Source of the DNA: an uncultured Lachnospiraceae bacterium
GTDB lineage: Bacteria; Bacillota; Clostridia; Lachnospirales; Lachnospiraceae
Length of the DNA: 52,407 nucleotides
Direction of reading: 5' to 3'
NCBI GenBank assembly: GCA_910579685.1
Contig: CAJTVN010000028.1
Span: forward strand, 1-52,407
Part shown: piece after piece, positions 9,472-17,746 of the stretch
How positions within the stretch are numbered: position 1 is the first letter of the stretch
Layout of the letters: the number at the start of each line of letters is the position of its first letter
Program-made: the position numbers and the translations under genes
Notes under the pieces: model-generated
Database searches by the model: none
What the model saw: the letters and a program-made list of their open reading frames with translations, nothing else
Told to the model about the DNA's origin: nothing

Positions 9472-10311
9472 CTATTTCGCATGAATACTCTCTGTATTAT
9501 AATTGCGCCGGTACTCGCTTGGCGCCATCTTCTTTTTCTGATGAAACAGCCTGGAAAAATAAAGTGCGTCGATATATCCCACGGAATGGGCAATGACCCG
9601 AACCGAGAGCTCCGTTTCTTTTAGAAGAATACAGGCCTGGCGGATCCGGTAATCCAGCAGATAGTCCTGAATGGACATTCCTGTAATGGATTTGAACAGC
9701 CGGTGCAGATACGATCTGTTTAAATTCAGACGGTCGGCAATATCCTGAACCGTGATCGAGTCGCAGTAGGCACCCTCAATGATCTTAAGCGCCTCCTCCA
9801 CATAACCGATCTTCTTTTCCTCAAATACCGTCTGGCTGACCGGGAACTTGCGGCAGAGGAGGAAAAGGTATTCATACATGATGCTGTTCATGATCAGGTC
9901 ACGGTTTTGACGCAGCTTATCCGCCTCAAACATTTTTTCATGGCACAGCCGCATCTGGTCATCCTGTCCGTAATGGAACACCAGACTGTCAGGAAGGGAG
10001 GTTCTCTCAAGATATCCCTTCACCTTAATCCCCTGCATGCCGATCCACGTGTACGTCCAGGGATCCTTTCTGTCCGCCTCATAGTAGATAAGCTCCCCCG
10101 GACAGATCAAAAATGCGTCTCCTTCCCTCAGATGAAAAATCTTCCCTCTGGCCTTATAGATTCCGCCGCCCCCGAGCACATAGTGGATCAGATATCCATT
10201 CCTGAGAACCGGCCCGTAGCTGTGCCCCGGCTCGCAGTTTTCAAACCCGCAGGTATAGATCATGGCGTCAATGTTTCTCGAAAAATCATTGGAAAAAATA
10301 AAATCCTGCAT
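9472..10311 (-). CDS. AraC family transcriptional regulator (cupin sensor)
   Basis: A 279-residue regulator. Residues 1-150 form a cupin-like sugar-sensing domain (GGGGIYKARGKIFHLREGD, shown in part here: IYKARGKIFHLREGD). The last 100 residues hold the two helix-turn-helix motifs of AraC proteins: VQDIADRLNLNRSYLHRLF and VGYIDALYFSRLFHQKK followed by the family ending SEYRRN. It probably activates both the downstream fucosidase gene and the divergent PTS operon. An inverted repeat lies in the shared 156-base control region. Sugar ligand unknown. Confidence 0.92.
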   Translation of the reverse strand: MQDFIFSNDFSRNIDAMIYTCGFENCEPGHSYGPVLRNGYLIHYVLGGGGIYKARGKIFHLREGDAFLICPGELIYYEADRKDPWTYTWIGMQGIKVKGYLERTSLPDSLVFHYGQDDQMRLCHEKMFEADKLRQNRDLIMNSIMYEYLFLLCRKFPVSQTVFEEKKIGYVEEALKIIEGAYCDSITVQDIADRLNLNRSYLHRLFKSITGMSIQDYLLDYRIRQACILLKETELSVRVIAHSVGYIDALYFSRLFHQKKKMAPSEYRRNYNTESIHAK

Positions 10312-10376
10312 GCATACTCCTTCCCTGAATCTTCTATCCTTTTTATTCGGTCACAAAACCCAATATCAAAGTCACA

Positions 10377-10412
10377 TATATCCATATAACAGTGATTATA
10401 AATGGATATAAT
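10377..10412 (+). promoter_or_regulatory. Divergent control region: inverted repeat and PTS promoter
   Basis: TATATCCAT at 10377-10385 and its exact complement ATGGATATA at 10402-10410 form a 9-bp inverted repeat with a 16-base spacer. The right arm overlaps a perfect -10 box TATAAT (10407-10412) for the plus-strand PTS operon. The -35 position 17 bases upstream (ATATAA) is poor, as expected for an activator-dependent promoter. The AraC regulator encoded next door is the obvious candidate binder. Confidence 0.6.
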
Positions 10413-10467
10413 AGTTATTACAAGACGTAAGGCCAAACTTTCAAAAACTTAAAAGGAGGAATAGAAA

Positions 10468-12444
10468 ATGGATGAAAAAAAGCGGCAGAGATATGAAAAA
10501 ATCTCGCTGGAACTCACAAAACTGGTTGGCGGCAGGGAAAATATACAGGGAATCGCCCACTGCGCCACCCGCCTCCGGATCGTGCTGAAGGACAATGATG
10601 CGGCGGATCTGAAAGCCATTGAGAATGTGGATCTGGCAAAGGGCGTGTTCGTGGCAGGCGACCAGGTTCAGATTATTTTCGGGGCCGGTTTGGTCAATGA
10701 CGTATACGAAGTGTTTGCAGAACACAACGACATGAAAAACATGAGTCTCAGCGATCTGAAAACCGTGGCAAACCAGAAGATGAATCCCCTTCAGAGAGTG
10801 ATCAAGGCGCTGTCGGACGTGTTCGTGGACATCATGCCGGGAATCCTGGCGGCAGCCCTTCTCACCGGTCTGTCCGGTGTGCTGGGAAATCTGGATTTCG
10901 TAAAAGCAAACGATACTCTTTACGGAATCAATACTCTGATCAACATCGCTTCCGGGGCGATTTTCGGCTTTCTTCCCCTTGCGGTTGCCTACAGCGCCTG
11001 CAAACGTTTCGGGGGAAGGCCCATCCTTGGAATTGTCATGGGCTGTATCATGCTGAGCAATTCCCTTGCGGATGCCTATGCGGCGGCACAGGGAACTGCG
11101 GAAGTCACAACTCTACATATCTTCGGCCTCGGAGTCTCCCTCGTAGGCTTTCAAGGAGGCATTATTGTGGCTCTGCTGATGGGATTTGTGACGGCCAAAC
11201 TGGATATCTTTTTTGAAAAGAAGGTTCCCGAGGTAATCCGCCTCCTTCTTTCCCCGCTTCTCACCACCCTTGTGGGCGCTCTGCTTTTGTTTACCGTCAT
11301 CGGGCCCGTTGGACGCGGCCTTTCCTCAGGAATCACAAACGCCCTGGTATGGATGACCCAGAATCTGGGAGTTGTAGGCTACGGTGTGTTCTCCGGACTG
11401 CAGCAGCTTGTGGTTATCACCGGACTCCATCACATCTTCGGCGCCATTGAGGCGCAGCTCCTTGCCGATACAGGAAGGAACTTCCTGAACCCGCTGATGT
11501 CAGTGGCAATCATCGCACAGGGCGGCGCTGTTCTTGGATATCTGGTGCTTCACAGGGACAATGTAAAGATTCGGGAATTGTGTATTCCCAGCTTTGTCTC
11601 CGTACTATTCGGAATCACGGAACCCGCTCTGTTTGGAATTAACTTAAGATACCGCTTTCCCATTATTGGCGGCTGTATCGGCGGGGCTCTCGGCGGAATC
11701 GTGGTCTATCTGACCAATCTGGCGGCTGTCGGCTTTGGCACCACGGTGCTTCCCGGAATTGCGCTGGCGGATCCCGCCGGAAACGGCTATGTCAATTATG
11801 TGATTGCCCATGCAATCGCTATCGCAGGCGGCTTTGTCATGACATTAGTGCTGGGGCGCTTCATGGATAAAGCCCCTGCGCAGGAGGCGCCGGCTTTGTC
11901 AAAAACGGCACAAACCAAAGAACCGGCAGCTCTTTTTAAAACTTCCGGTTCCGGGGAAGAAATCTCCGGCAGCAATTCCGCAACAGAGGAAGAAATCTTC
12001 TACGGTTATGCAAAAGGACAGTGCGTTCCCATGGAAGAGGTAAATGACGAAACCTTCGCAGGAAAAATATTGGGGGACGGCATTGCCGTGATTCCCTCGG
12101 AAGGAAAGGTATACGCCCCCGCAGACGGTACGATTCTGAGCGTCTTTGACACCAAACACGCCGTGTGTTTCCAGAGCAGGGCTGGCACGGAAATCCTCAT
12201 CCACATAGGCATTAACACCGTGAACCTGAATGGAAAATATTTTACCGCACATATTAAAGACGGGGATATTGTAAAACAGGGCCAGCTTATGGTAGAATTT
12301 AACAAAGAGCAGATCGAAAAGGCCGGATATGACACCGTCATTCCCATGATATTTACAGATCTCCCCGAAGAAAAGCGCCTTGGAAAGCCCGTTTTGGGAA
12401 AAATAGACCAAAGCACCAGAGCAGCCGTTATTAATCATGCATAA
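10468..12444 (+). CDS. PTS glucoside-type EIIBCA permease
   Basis: A 658-residue single-chain PTS transporter of the glucose/beta-glucoside/sucrose superfamily. The EIIB domain is first, with the phosphorylated Cys32 in GIAHCATRLRIVLKD. The EIIC domain spans about residues 100-470 with around ten hydrophobic segments and the conserved FGITEPALFGINLRYRFP loop. The EIIA domain is last (about 515-658), with active His579 in ILIHIGINTVNLNG. It imports and phosphorylates a sugar using phosphate from PEP via EI and HPr. A low-complexity linker (about 475-505) joins C and A. RBS AAAGGAGG precedes ATG 10468. The sugar cannot be named; sucrose, trehalose or a beta-glucoside are the common choices. Confidence 0.92.
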   Translation: MDEKKRQRYEKISLELTKLVGGRENIQGIAHCATRLRIVLKDNDAADLKAIENVDLAKGVFVAGDQVQIIFGAGLVNDVYEVFAEHNDMKNMSLSDLKTVANQKMNPLQRVIKALSDVFVDIMPGILAAALLTGLSGVLGNLDFVKANDTLYGINTLINIASGAIFGFLPLAVAYSACKRFGGRPILGIVMGCIMLSNSLADAYAAAQGTAEVTTLHIFGLGVSLVGFQGGIIVALLMGFVTAKLDIFFEKKVPEVIRLLLSPLLTTLVGALLLFTVIGPVGRGLSSGITNALVWMTQNLGVVGYGVFSGLQQLVVITGLHHIFGAIEAQLLADTGRNFLNPLMSVAIIAQGGAVLGYLVLHRDNVKIRELCIPSFVSVLFGITEPALFGINLRYRFPIIGGCIGGALGGIVVYLTNLAAVGFGTTVLPGIALADPAGNGYVNYVIAHAIAIAGGFVMTLVLGRFMDKAPAQEAPALSKTAQTKEPAALFKTSGSGEEISGSNSATEEEIFYGYAKGQCVPMEEVNDETFAGKILGDGIAVIPSEGKVYAPADGTILSVFDTKHAVCFQSRAGTEILIHIGINTVNLNGKYFTAHIKDGDIVKQGQLMVEFNKEQIEKAGYDTVIPMIFTDLPEEKRLGKPVLGKIDQSTRAAVINHA

Positions 12445-12474
12445 AATGGGAAGAATTCACACAGGGGTAAGCGC

Positions 12475-13308
12475 ATGAACAGAAAATTGGTTTTTTTGGA
12501 TATTGACGGGACATTGATCGCCTCCATGTCAGCCCCCTCCCCACTTGCCGCAAAGGCGGTGCGGGGGGCCAGGGCGGGCGGGCACAAAGTATTTTTATGC
12601 ACAGGCAGGAACATGCCGATTATTGGAAGGGACATTCTGGATGTGGGATTTGACGGAGTGATATCCAGCGCCGGGGCACATGTGGAGGTGGATGGAGAAG
12701 TTTTGTTTGACAGCCTGCTTCCTGAGGAGCTCATACAGGAATGCCTCTGCGTGTTTCACTCCCACGGCATATTCTGCCGTATAGAAAGCCGGGACGGAAT
12801 CTACACGGATCCCCAGATGGAATCCCTCCTTCGGGCTGCGAAGCCTGACAGCCGCAATTCTGAGCTGATCCGGATGCAAAAGGAGATCGAAACGGGAATT
12901 GTGATTCTTCCTTATGACAGATATCCCCAAAAAGGCGCCTACAAGATCTGCTTTACCAGCCGCTCTCTGGATGCCGTGGAACGAACCAGGGCTTTTCTTG
13001 CAGACCGGTTTGAATACGTGGTACACCCTTACGGTCAAAGCACCTCCTGCTTCAATGGGGAAATCATCCCAAAGGGAATCGACAAAAGCCGGGGAATGGA
13101 GATGGTATGCCGTCATCTGGAAGCGGATCGTCTTGACACGGTGGCATTCGGCGACAGTATGAACGATCAGGGAATGATGGAGTTCGCAGGATTGAGCATT
13201 GCCATGGGAAACGCCTGTGACGAGCTGAAAAAGCTGGCGGACGAGATCTGTAAGAGCGTGGAGGAGGATGGTATTTATTATTCATTTAAAAAAATGGGAT
13301 TAATATAA
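12475..13308 (+). CDS. Cof-type HAD-IIB phosphatase
   Basis: A 277-residue cytosolic hydrolase. Motif I is FLDIDGTLI (nucleophile Asp), motif II is FLCTGR, and motif IV is VAFGDSMNDQGM, all diagnostic of HAD-IIB. The insertion between motifs II and III is the C2B cap. Members dephosphorylate sugar phosphates or cofactors. Its position between the PTS permease and Enzyme I, 30 and 19 bases away, suggests action on the imported sugar phosphate or relief of sugar-phosphate stress. The locus has no phospho-glycosidase, so how the imported disaccharide phosphate would be split is not clear. Confidence 0.9.
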   Translation: MNRKLVFLDIDGTLIASMSAPSPLAAKAVRGARAGGHKVFLCTGRNMPIIGRDILDVGFDGVISSAGAHVEVDGEVLFDSLLPEELIQECLCVFHSHGIFCRIESRDGIYTDPQMESLLRAAKPDSRNSELIRMQKEIETGIVILPYDRYPQKGAYKICFTSRSLDAVERTRAFLADRFEYVVHPYGQSTSCFNGEIIPKGIDKSRGMEMVCRHLEADRLDTVAFGDSMNDQGMMEFAGLSIAMGNACDELKKLADEICKSVEEDGIYYSFKKMGLI

Positions 13309-13327
13309 GGAAAAAGGAGGCAGAAAC

Positions 13328-14947
13328 ATGCAGCAGTATTCAGGAAAATCAGTGTATAAGGGGATCACTATGGGGCCGGTGGCAGTCCTCGAAAAGCAGG
13401 ACGACCTTGTCCGCCGCCGGAAGATCGACGATCCGGAGCAGGAGATCGAAAGGACGGGCGCCGCCTGCGAGCAGGCAAAGGACCAGCTGGGGAAGCTCTA
13501 TGATAAAGCGGTGAAGGAAGTGGGGGAGACCAGCGCCGCAATCTTCGAGGTTCATCAGATGATGCTGGAGGATGACGATTATCTGGAGTCCATCCATAAT
13601 ATTATCCGGACGGAGCTGGTAAACGCCGAATATGCGGTGGCGCAGACCGGAGATAATTTTTCCGAGATGTTCGCATCCATGGACGACGACTATATGAAGG
13701 CAAGGGCCGCTGATGTCAAGGATATTTCAAACCGGCTGATACGGATCCTTTCCGGAGCCGGGGATACGGATCTTTCTTCCATGGAGCCCTCCATCCTCAT
13801 TGCAGACGACTTAAGCCCCAGCGAGACCGTGCAGCTCGACAAGGAAAAAATCCTGGCCTTTGTCACGGTTCACGGCTCTTCCAACTCCCATACGGCAATT
13901 CTGGCCCGCACCATGAACATACCCGCCCTGATCGGCGTGCCTCTGCGGCTTGACGAAATCAAAAACGGCATGACGGCTGTGGTGGACGCTCATGAAGGAA
14001 AAGTAACCTTTGACCCGGACGAGGCGATGATGGCCCGTACTGCGGAGCGGATCGCACAAGAAAAGGAAAAGCTCCGCCTCTTAGAAGAGCTCAAGGGCAA
14101 GGAAAACGTAACCTTAAGCGGAAAGGAAATCAAGATTTTCGCCAACATCGGGAGCGTCAGCGATGTGGGGTATGTGCTGGAAAATGACGCAGGCGGAATC
14201 GGACTTTTCCGAAGCGAATTCCTCTATCTTGGCAGAACCGATTTCCCCACGGAGGAGGAACAGTTCCAGGCTTACAAACAGGTGCTTCAGACCATGGCCG
14301 GGAAAAAGGTCATCATCCGCACGCTGGATATCGGCGCAGACAAGCAGGTGGATTATTTCAACCTGGCAAAGGAGGAAAATCCGGCCCTCGGCTACCGCGC
14401 GATCCGTATCTGCCTGAAGCAGCCGGATATCTTCAAGACCCAGCTGAGAGCGCTTCTTAGGGCCGCCGTGTTCGGAAACCTCTCCATCATGTATCCCATG
14501 ATCACATCCGCAGAGGAGGTTCAGAAGATTTACGAGATCGTGGCTGAGACGGAAAAGGAGCTGAAAGAGGCGGAGGTTCCCTACAAGGTGCCCGAGCAGG
14601 GGATCATGATCGAGACCCCCGCAGCCGTGATGATCAGCGACGAGCTGGCTGAAATCGTGGACTTTTTCAGTATCGGAACCAACGACCTGACACAGTACAC
14701 CCTTGCCATCGACAGGCAGAACGAAAAGCTGGATGACTTTTACAACCCCCACCACAAGGCAATCCTGCGCATGATCAAGATGGTGGTTGACAACTCCCAC
14801 AAGTGCGGTAAGTGGACCGGCATCTGCGGGGAGCTGGGCGCAGACACCGAGCTCACCGAGGAATTTATCAATATGGGCGTTGACGAATTGTCCGTTTCGC
14901 CCTCCATGGTGCTCAAGGTCCGCCAGCGAGTGCGGGAAATCTCATAA
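13328..14947 (+). CDS. ptsI: PTS Enzyme I (PEP-protein phosphotransferase)
   Basis: A 539-residue protein that takes phosphate from PEP and passes it to HPr. The phospho-His is His188 in GSSNSHTAILAR; the PEP-binding barrel carries GIGLFRSEFLYL, MIETPAA and SIGTNDLTQYT, and the catalytic Cys500 lies in GICGELGAD. Length is slightly short of the usual 570. RBS AAAGGAGG is eight bases upstream. It is the last gene of the PTS operon and is followed by a candidate RNA and a strong terminator. No HPr gene is present, so it must use a distant one. Whether this is the only EI gene of the genome or a dedicated second copy cannot be told from the window. Confidence 0.94.
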   Translation: MQQYSGKSVYKGITMGPVAVLEKQDDLVRRRKIDDPEQEIERTGAACEQAKDQLGKLYDKAVKEVGETSAAIFEVHQMMLEDDDYLESIHNIIRTELVNAEYAVAQTGDNFSEMFASMDDDYMKARAADVKDISNRLIRILSGAGDTDLSSMEPSILIADDLSPSETVQLDKEKILAFVTVHGSSNSHTAILARTMNIPALIGVPLRLDEIKNGMTAVVDAHEGKVTFDPDEAMMARTAERIAQEKEKLRLLEELKGKENVTLSGKEIKIFANIGSVSDVGYVLENDAGGIGLFRSEFLYLGRTDFPTEEEQFQAYKQVLQTMAGKKVIIRTLDIGADKQVDYFNLAKEENPALGYRAIRICLKQPDIFKTQLRALLRAAVFGNLSIMYPMITSAEEVQKIYEIVAETEKELKEAEVPYKVPEQGIMIETPAAVMISDELAEIVDFFSIGTNDLTQYTLAIDRQNEKLDDFYNPHHKAILRMIKMVVDNSHKCGKWTGICGELGADTELTEEFINMGVDELSVSPSMVLKVRQRVREIS

Positions 14948-15120
14948 TATACGATGAAAGCCCCGGACAGCGGCCATGGGGATGGGCGTGTTTACACGAA
15001 CAGCCACATGGACATTGGACGGGCAAGCCGTATGAGTATGTAGGACGATAGCCCGGAATATGAATACAGGTTTCATGCATGGTGGTGCGCTGCGCCAGCA
15101 GCTCATGTAAGTTTCCTGAA
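14948..15120 (+). ncRNA. Candidate structured non-coding RNA downstream of ptsI
   Basis: The 170 bases after ptsI hold no convincing protein but are rich in small complementary segments: CGTG-TTTA-CACG near 14989-15000, GGGC...GCCC around 15040-15074, ATGAA...TTCAT near 15081-15097, and GGTGCG...CGCC just beyond. The block ends in a 14-bp intrinsic terminator. Length, structure and terminator fit a small RNA. My best guess at a class is the raiA motif of Clostridia, from general resemblance only, and 6S-like RNA is an alternative. No clear promoter was found, so it may be processed from the ptsI transcript. Confidence 0.5.
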
Positions 15121-15121
15121 T

Positions 15122-15160
15122 CAGGGAGGGGAAGACAGCTCTTCCCCTCCCTGTGTTTTT
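15122..15160 (+). terminator. Strong intrinsic terminator
   Basis: CAGGGAGGGGAAGA (15122-15135) pairs perfectly with 15140-15153 around a CAGC loop, a 14-bp stem, followed by TGTTTTT. It ends the PTS operon and the candidate RNA. Confidence 0.92.
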
Positions 15161-15211
15161 CATACCTTTTTGACAGACAGGACAACAAAGCAGAAATTAA
15201 AGGAGACAGAC

Positions 15212-15346
15212 ATGTACGAGAGAATGCTCAATAAACAGGAAATCAGGCGGGGAGCATCTGGACGACATAAAGGCACTGTTGGCATTGAAGCTGACTTAAG
15301 AAAAAAACAGCCGGAACGGAGATCTTATTGTACGAAGAGTAAATAA
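15212..15346 (+). pseudogene. Decayed DUF3788-like gene
   Basis: AAAGGAGACAGAC precedes ATG 15212. The 44-codon frame begins MYERMLNKQE, which is how I remember DUF3788 proteins beginning, then loses all resemblance. A second frame inside it (about 15250-15296) reads GEHLDDIKALLALKLT and stops, which resembles the C-terminal end of the same family. The picture is of a gene whose middle has been deleted with a frame change. Family full length is about 140 residues. The family assignment is from memory and modest. Confidence 0.4.
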
Positions 15347-15390
15347 GTAATCAAATCTGGACTGTCAGTCGGCATGGGATACCAAGGAGT

Positions 15391-16260
15391 CTAAAACAGG
15401 CTCATCTGCTCATATTTTTCCTGCTTTGGAAACTCCTTCAGATAGGCAAACACATCATCCACTCTGCTCATGATCCCGTGTCCGGCACATTTTGCATAAA
15501 ACAGTTTCATCAGCTCCCGGTTTCTTTCGCTTGGCACCTCGTAAGCATAGCCGTATCTCTTCTGATACCGCTCCTTCATCCCCGGAAAATGCCGATCCAG
15601 GGCACGGTAATAATATTCCCGGTCTCCCGCTCTCAGCGTCATCCCCATACCGAAGCAGATGATGCCTCTGACCTTCGCCCTGATACAGTAATTCAGAATT
15701 CCCTCCACATTTTCCCTGGTATCATTGATAAAGGGAAGAATCGGCGAAAGCCACACCACGGTGGAAATCCCGGCCTCCCGCAGGGTCTGCAGCACCTCAT
15801 AGCGTCTTTTTGTGGTACACACATTAGGCTCCAGAATCCTGCACAGCTCCTCGTCAAAGGTTGTCAGAGTCATCTGCACCACGCATTTTGCCTTGTCGTT
15901 GATGCTCTTTAGCAAATCCAGATCCCGCAGGATCCGGTCCGACTTTGTCTGGATGGCAAGGCCGAACTCATAACGGTCGATGATTTCCAGACACCGTCTG
16001 GTAAGGCGAAGCTCCTCCTCGCAGTGCATGTAGGGATCACACATGGCTCCCGTGCCGATCATGCATTTTTTCCGTTTGGAGCGCAGCGCACTCTCCAGCA
16101 GCTCCGGCGCATTTCGCTTCACCTCGATATCCTCAAACTCATGGGTAAACTGATAACAGCGGCTGCGGCTGTCGCAGTAAATACAGCCATGGGTGCAGCC
16201 CCTGTAAAGATTCATTCCGTTGCCGGAAGATAAGATTCCTTTTGCGTCTACGAAGTGCAT
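15391..16260 (-). CDS. Radical SAM protein of the SPL-like/Rv2578c-like type
   Basis: A 289-residue iron-sulfur enzyme when started at ATG 16260, which has AGGAGG six bases upstream; the longer frame to 16332 lacks a site. The cluster motif is CTHGCIYC near residue 22, a CxxxCxxC, followed by GTGAMCDPYMHCE and LAIQTKSDRILRD, the spacing seen in spore-photoproduct-lyase-like radical SAM proteins. It should cleave S-adenosylmethionine to a 5'-deoxyadenosyl radical. Substrate unknown; a DNA-repair role is a family guess. It sits 34 bases downstream of an adenine methylase gene on the same strand. Confidence 0.88.
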   Translation of the reverse strand: MHFVDAKGILSSGNGMNLYRGCTHGCIYCDSRSRCYQFTHEFEDIEVKRNAPELLESALRSKRKKCMIGTGAMCDPYMHCEEELRLTRRCLEIIDRYEFGLAIQTKSDRILRDLDLLKSINDKAKCVVQMTLTTFDEELCRILEPNVCTTKRRYEVLQTLREAGISTVVWLSPILPFINDTRENVEGILNYCIRAKVRGIICFGMGMTLRAGDREYYYRALDRHFPGMKERYQKRYGYAYEVPSERNRELMKLFYAKCAGHGIMSRVDDVFAYLKEFPKQEKYEQMSLF

Positions 16261-16294
16261 ATTGCCTCCTGTGATTTTCCGCTCTGCATCCGGC

Positions 16295-17158
16295 TCAGAG
16301 CCTGTAATTCGCCACCACGATATGAGCCGCATCTGCGGAAAATCGGTTCCGGATATTCACCGCATAGTTTTTCTTATATTCATGCACAATCTTATCTCCA
16401 TACAATTCCTGAGTGAGCGGTGTCCTGCCGATCACCATTAAGGCTCTGCAGTTCAGATTCCTGAAATCTGCGGCAAGCCTTCTGTGCTGCTTCTCGTCAA
16501 AACCATTCTCCATGTCCAGATTCCCGTAATCATTAAAGGTACAGTCATAAGGCGGATCCAGGAACATAAAGTCTCTCTCCCCGGCCCTCTCAAAAATTCC
16601 GGAGTAGTCTTCGGCGTACAGCTGTGCACCCTTTAGCAGCCCGCTGTGCTCTGGCGTAATAATCTCCGTATTAAAATGGGAATATCTTCCAAACGGGACG
16701 TTGTACTCTCCCTGCCGGTTAAACCGCAGCATTCCGGAATAAGCCGTCTTGTTGATAAAATAGTAGAGCGTACCCTCCATATACTCCGGCACCGTCAGAT
16801 GATTATACATATCCCGAAGCCTGTAATAAAGGGCCTCGTTACGGTTTTCAACCCGGATCGACGGATCCGGCTCCATTGCCCGCAGCCTGGCAAAATCCCG
16901 CTGGTTTTCCTCATATACGGCCTGAAGTCCGGACAGCTCCCGGCTAAGCGCCGGATACTCGTCCCTCACCTGCCGGTAAAAGGATATAAGCCTTACGTTA
17001 ATATCGTTTATGAGCGCCTCCTCCGGCTCCAGAAAGAAAAAGACGGCTCCTCCCCCGAGGAACGGCTCTATATATCTGTCATAGTCCTGCGGAATCAGAC
17101 TTGCAAACTCCCGTATTTCCTTGCTTTTTCCGCCCCTGTATTTGATAATCGGTTTCAT
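16295..17158 (-). CDS. Orphan DNA adenine methylase (D12 class)
   Basis: A 287-residue N6-adenine methyltransferase. The SAM-binding motif is FLGGGAVFFF (about 34-43) after KYRGGKSKEI, and the catalytic motif is DPPY in MFLDPPYDCTFND, in the alpha-class order. Dam and DpnIIA belong here, so GATC is a plausible target but is not shown. There is no restriction gene beside it. The neighbour is a radical SAM gene, so this looks like an orphan methylase used for regulation or repair rather than half of a restriction system. Confidence 0.9.
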   Translation of the reverse strand: MKPIIKYRGGKSKEIREFASLIPQDYDRYIEPFLGGGAVFFFLEPEEALINDINVRLISFYRQVRDEYPALSRELSGLQAVYEENQRDFARLRAMEPDPSIRVENRNEALYYRLRDMYNHLTVPEYMEGTLYYFINKTAYSGMLRFNRQGEYNVPFGRYSHFNTEIITPEHSGLLKGAQLYAEDYSGIFERAGERDFMFLDPPYDCTFNDYGNLDMENGFDEKQHRRLAADFRNLNCRALMVIGRTPLTQELYGDKIVHEYKKNYAVNIRNRFSADAAHIVVANYRL

Positions 17159-17274
17159 AATTTCCCTATCCGTGCGATTTCTGCCACTTCTGTTCGCTTT
17201 TTATCCCCCTGATGCCTGCGGATTGTTTCGCTCTTCGCACCCTCATAATCCCAGTTTACCCCAACGCAAATAGA

Positions 17275-17326
17275 TTGACAAGCCTGTCTAATGATGTTAG
17301 ACTATAAATGTCTAATATCATTAGTC
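17275..17326 (+). promoter_or_regulatory. BlaI-type double operator over the blaI-like promoter
   Basis: A consensus -35 TTGACA (17275-17280) is followed after 17 bases by TAGACT (17298-17303). The perfect dyad GTCTAA-TGATG-TTAGAC fills 17286-17302, between and over these boxes. A second dyad, CTAAT-ATC-ATTAG, occupies 17312-17324 immediately downstream. Two TCTAAT-containing dyads near one promoter are what BlaI/MecI repressors use, so autorepression is expected. Confidence 0.8.
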
Positions 17327-17352
17327 AATATCAACGAAAGGGAAACATCTTT

Positions 17353-17706
17353 ATGGAACAATACCGATTAGGGGAAATGGAACGGAAATTTGCGGATCTC
17401 ATATGGGAACATGCGCCCATCTCCTCCGGGCAGCTGGCAAAGCTTGCCGGGGAGGCCTTCGGCTGGAAGCGCACCACCGCCTACACCATGTTAAAAAGGC
17501 TCTGCGACCGCACTCTCTTTGCCAACGCAAACGGCACGGTCACGGTTCTCATGACCAGGGATGAATTCCAGGCCGCCCAGGGGGAACAGTTTATCGACGA
17601 AATATTTGACGGCTCCCTGCCCCGTTTCCTTGCCGCCTTTTCCAGGCGAAAAAAAATGAGCAGCGAGGAAGTGCAGGAACTGCGCAGGCTGATTGAAAAA
17701 ATGTGA
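17353..17706 (+). CDS. BlaI/MecI/CopY family repressor
   Basis: A 117-residue winged-helix repressor. The start at ATG 17353 (MEQYRLGEMERKF) is chosen because the upstream ATG 17308 lies inside the operator, while AAAGGG precedes 17353. The body has the BlaI pattern: ELAxxxW-like IWEHAPISSGQLA, then WKRTTAYTMLKRLCDRTLF as recognition helix and wing, and a helical C-terminus for dimerisation and for cleavage by the sensor protease. It pairs with the BlaR1-like gene 40 bases downstream. Confidence 0.92.
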   Translation: MEQYRLGEMERKFADLIWEHAPISSGQLAKLAGEAFGWKRTTAYTMLKRLCDRTLFANANGTVTVLMTRDEFQAAQGEQFIDEIFDGSLPRFLAAFSRRKKMSSEEVQELRRLIEKM

Positions 17707-17746
17707 TGTAAAACAGCCGCAGAATGCATGAAATGGAGGGATCAAA

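Noticed and set aside
14913..15188. Minus-strand ORFs over the candidate RNA
   Set aside because: They run through the terminator hairpin and ptsI end and are rich in Cys, His and Pro; a structured RNA explains the region better than a protein.
16295..17158. Restriction-modification system
   Set aside because: The methylase has no nuclease or specificity gene on either side; the neighbour is a radical SAM enzyme.
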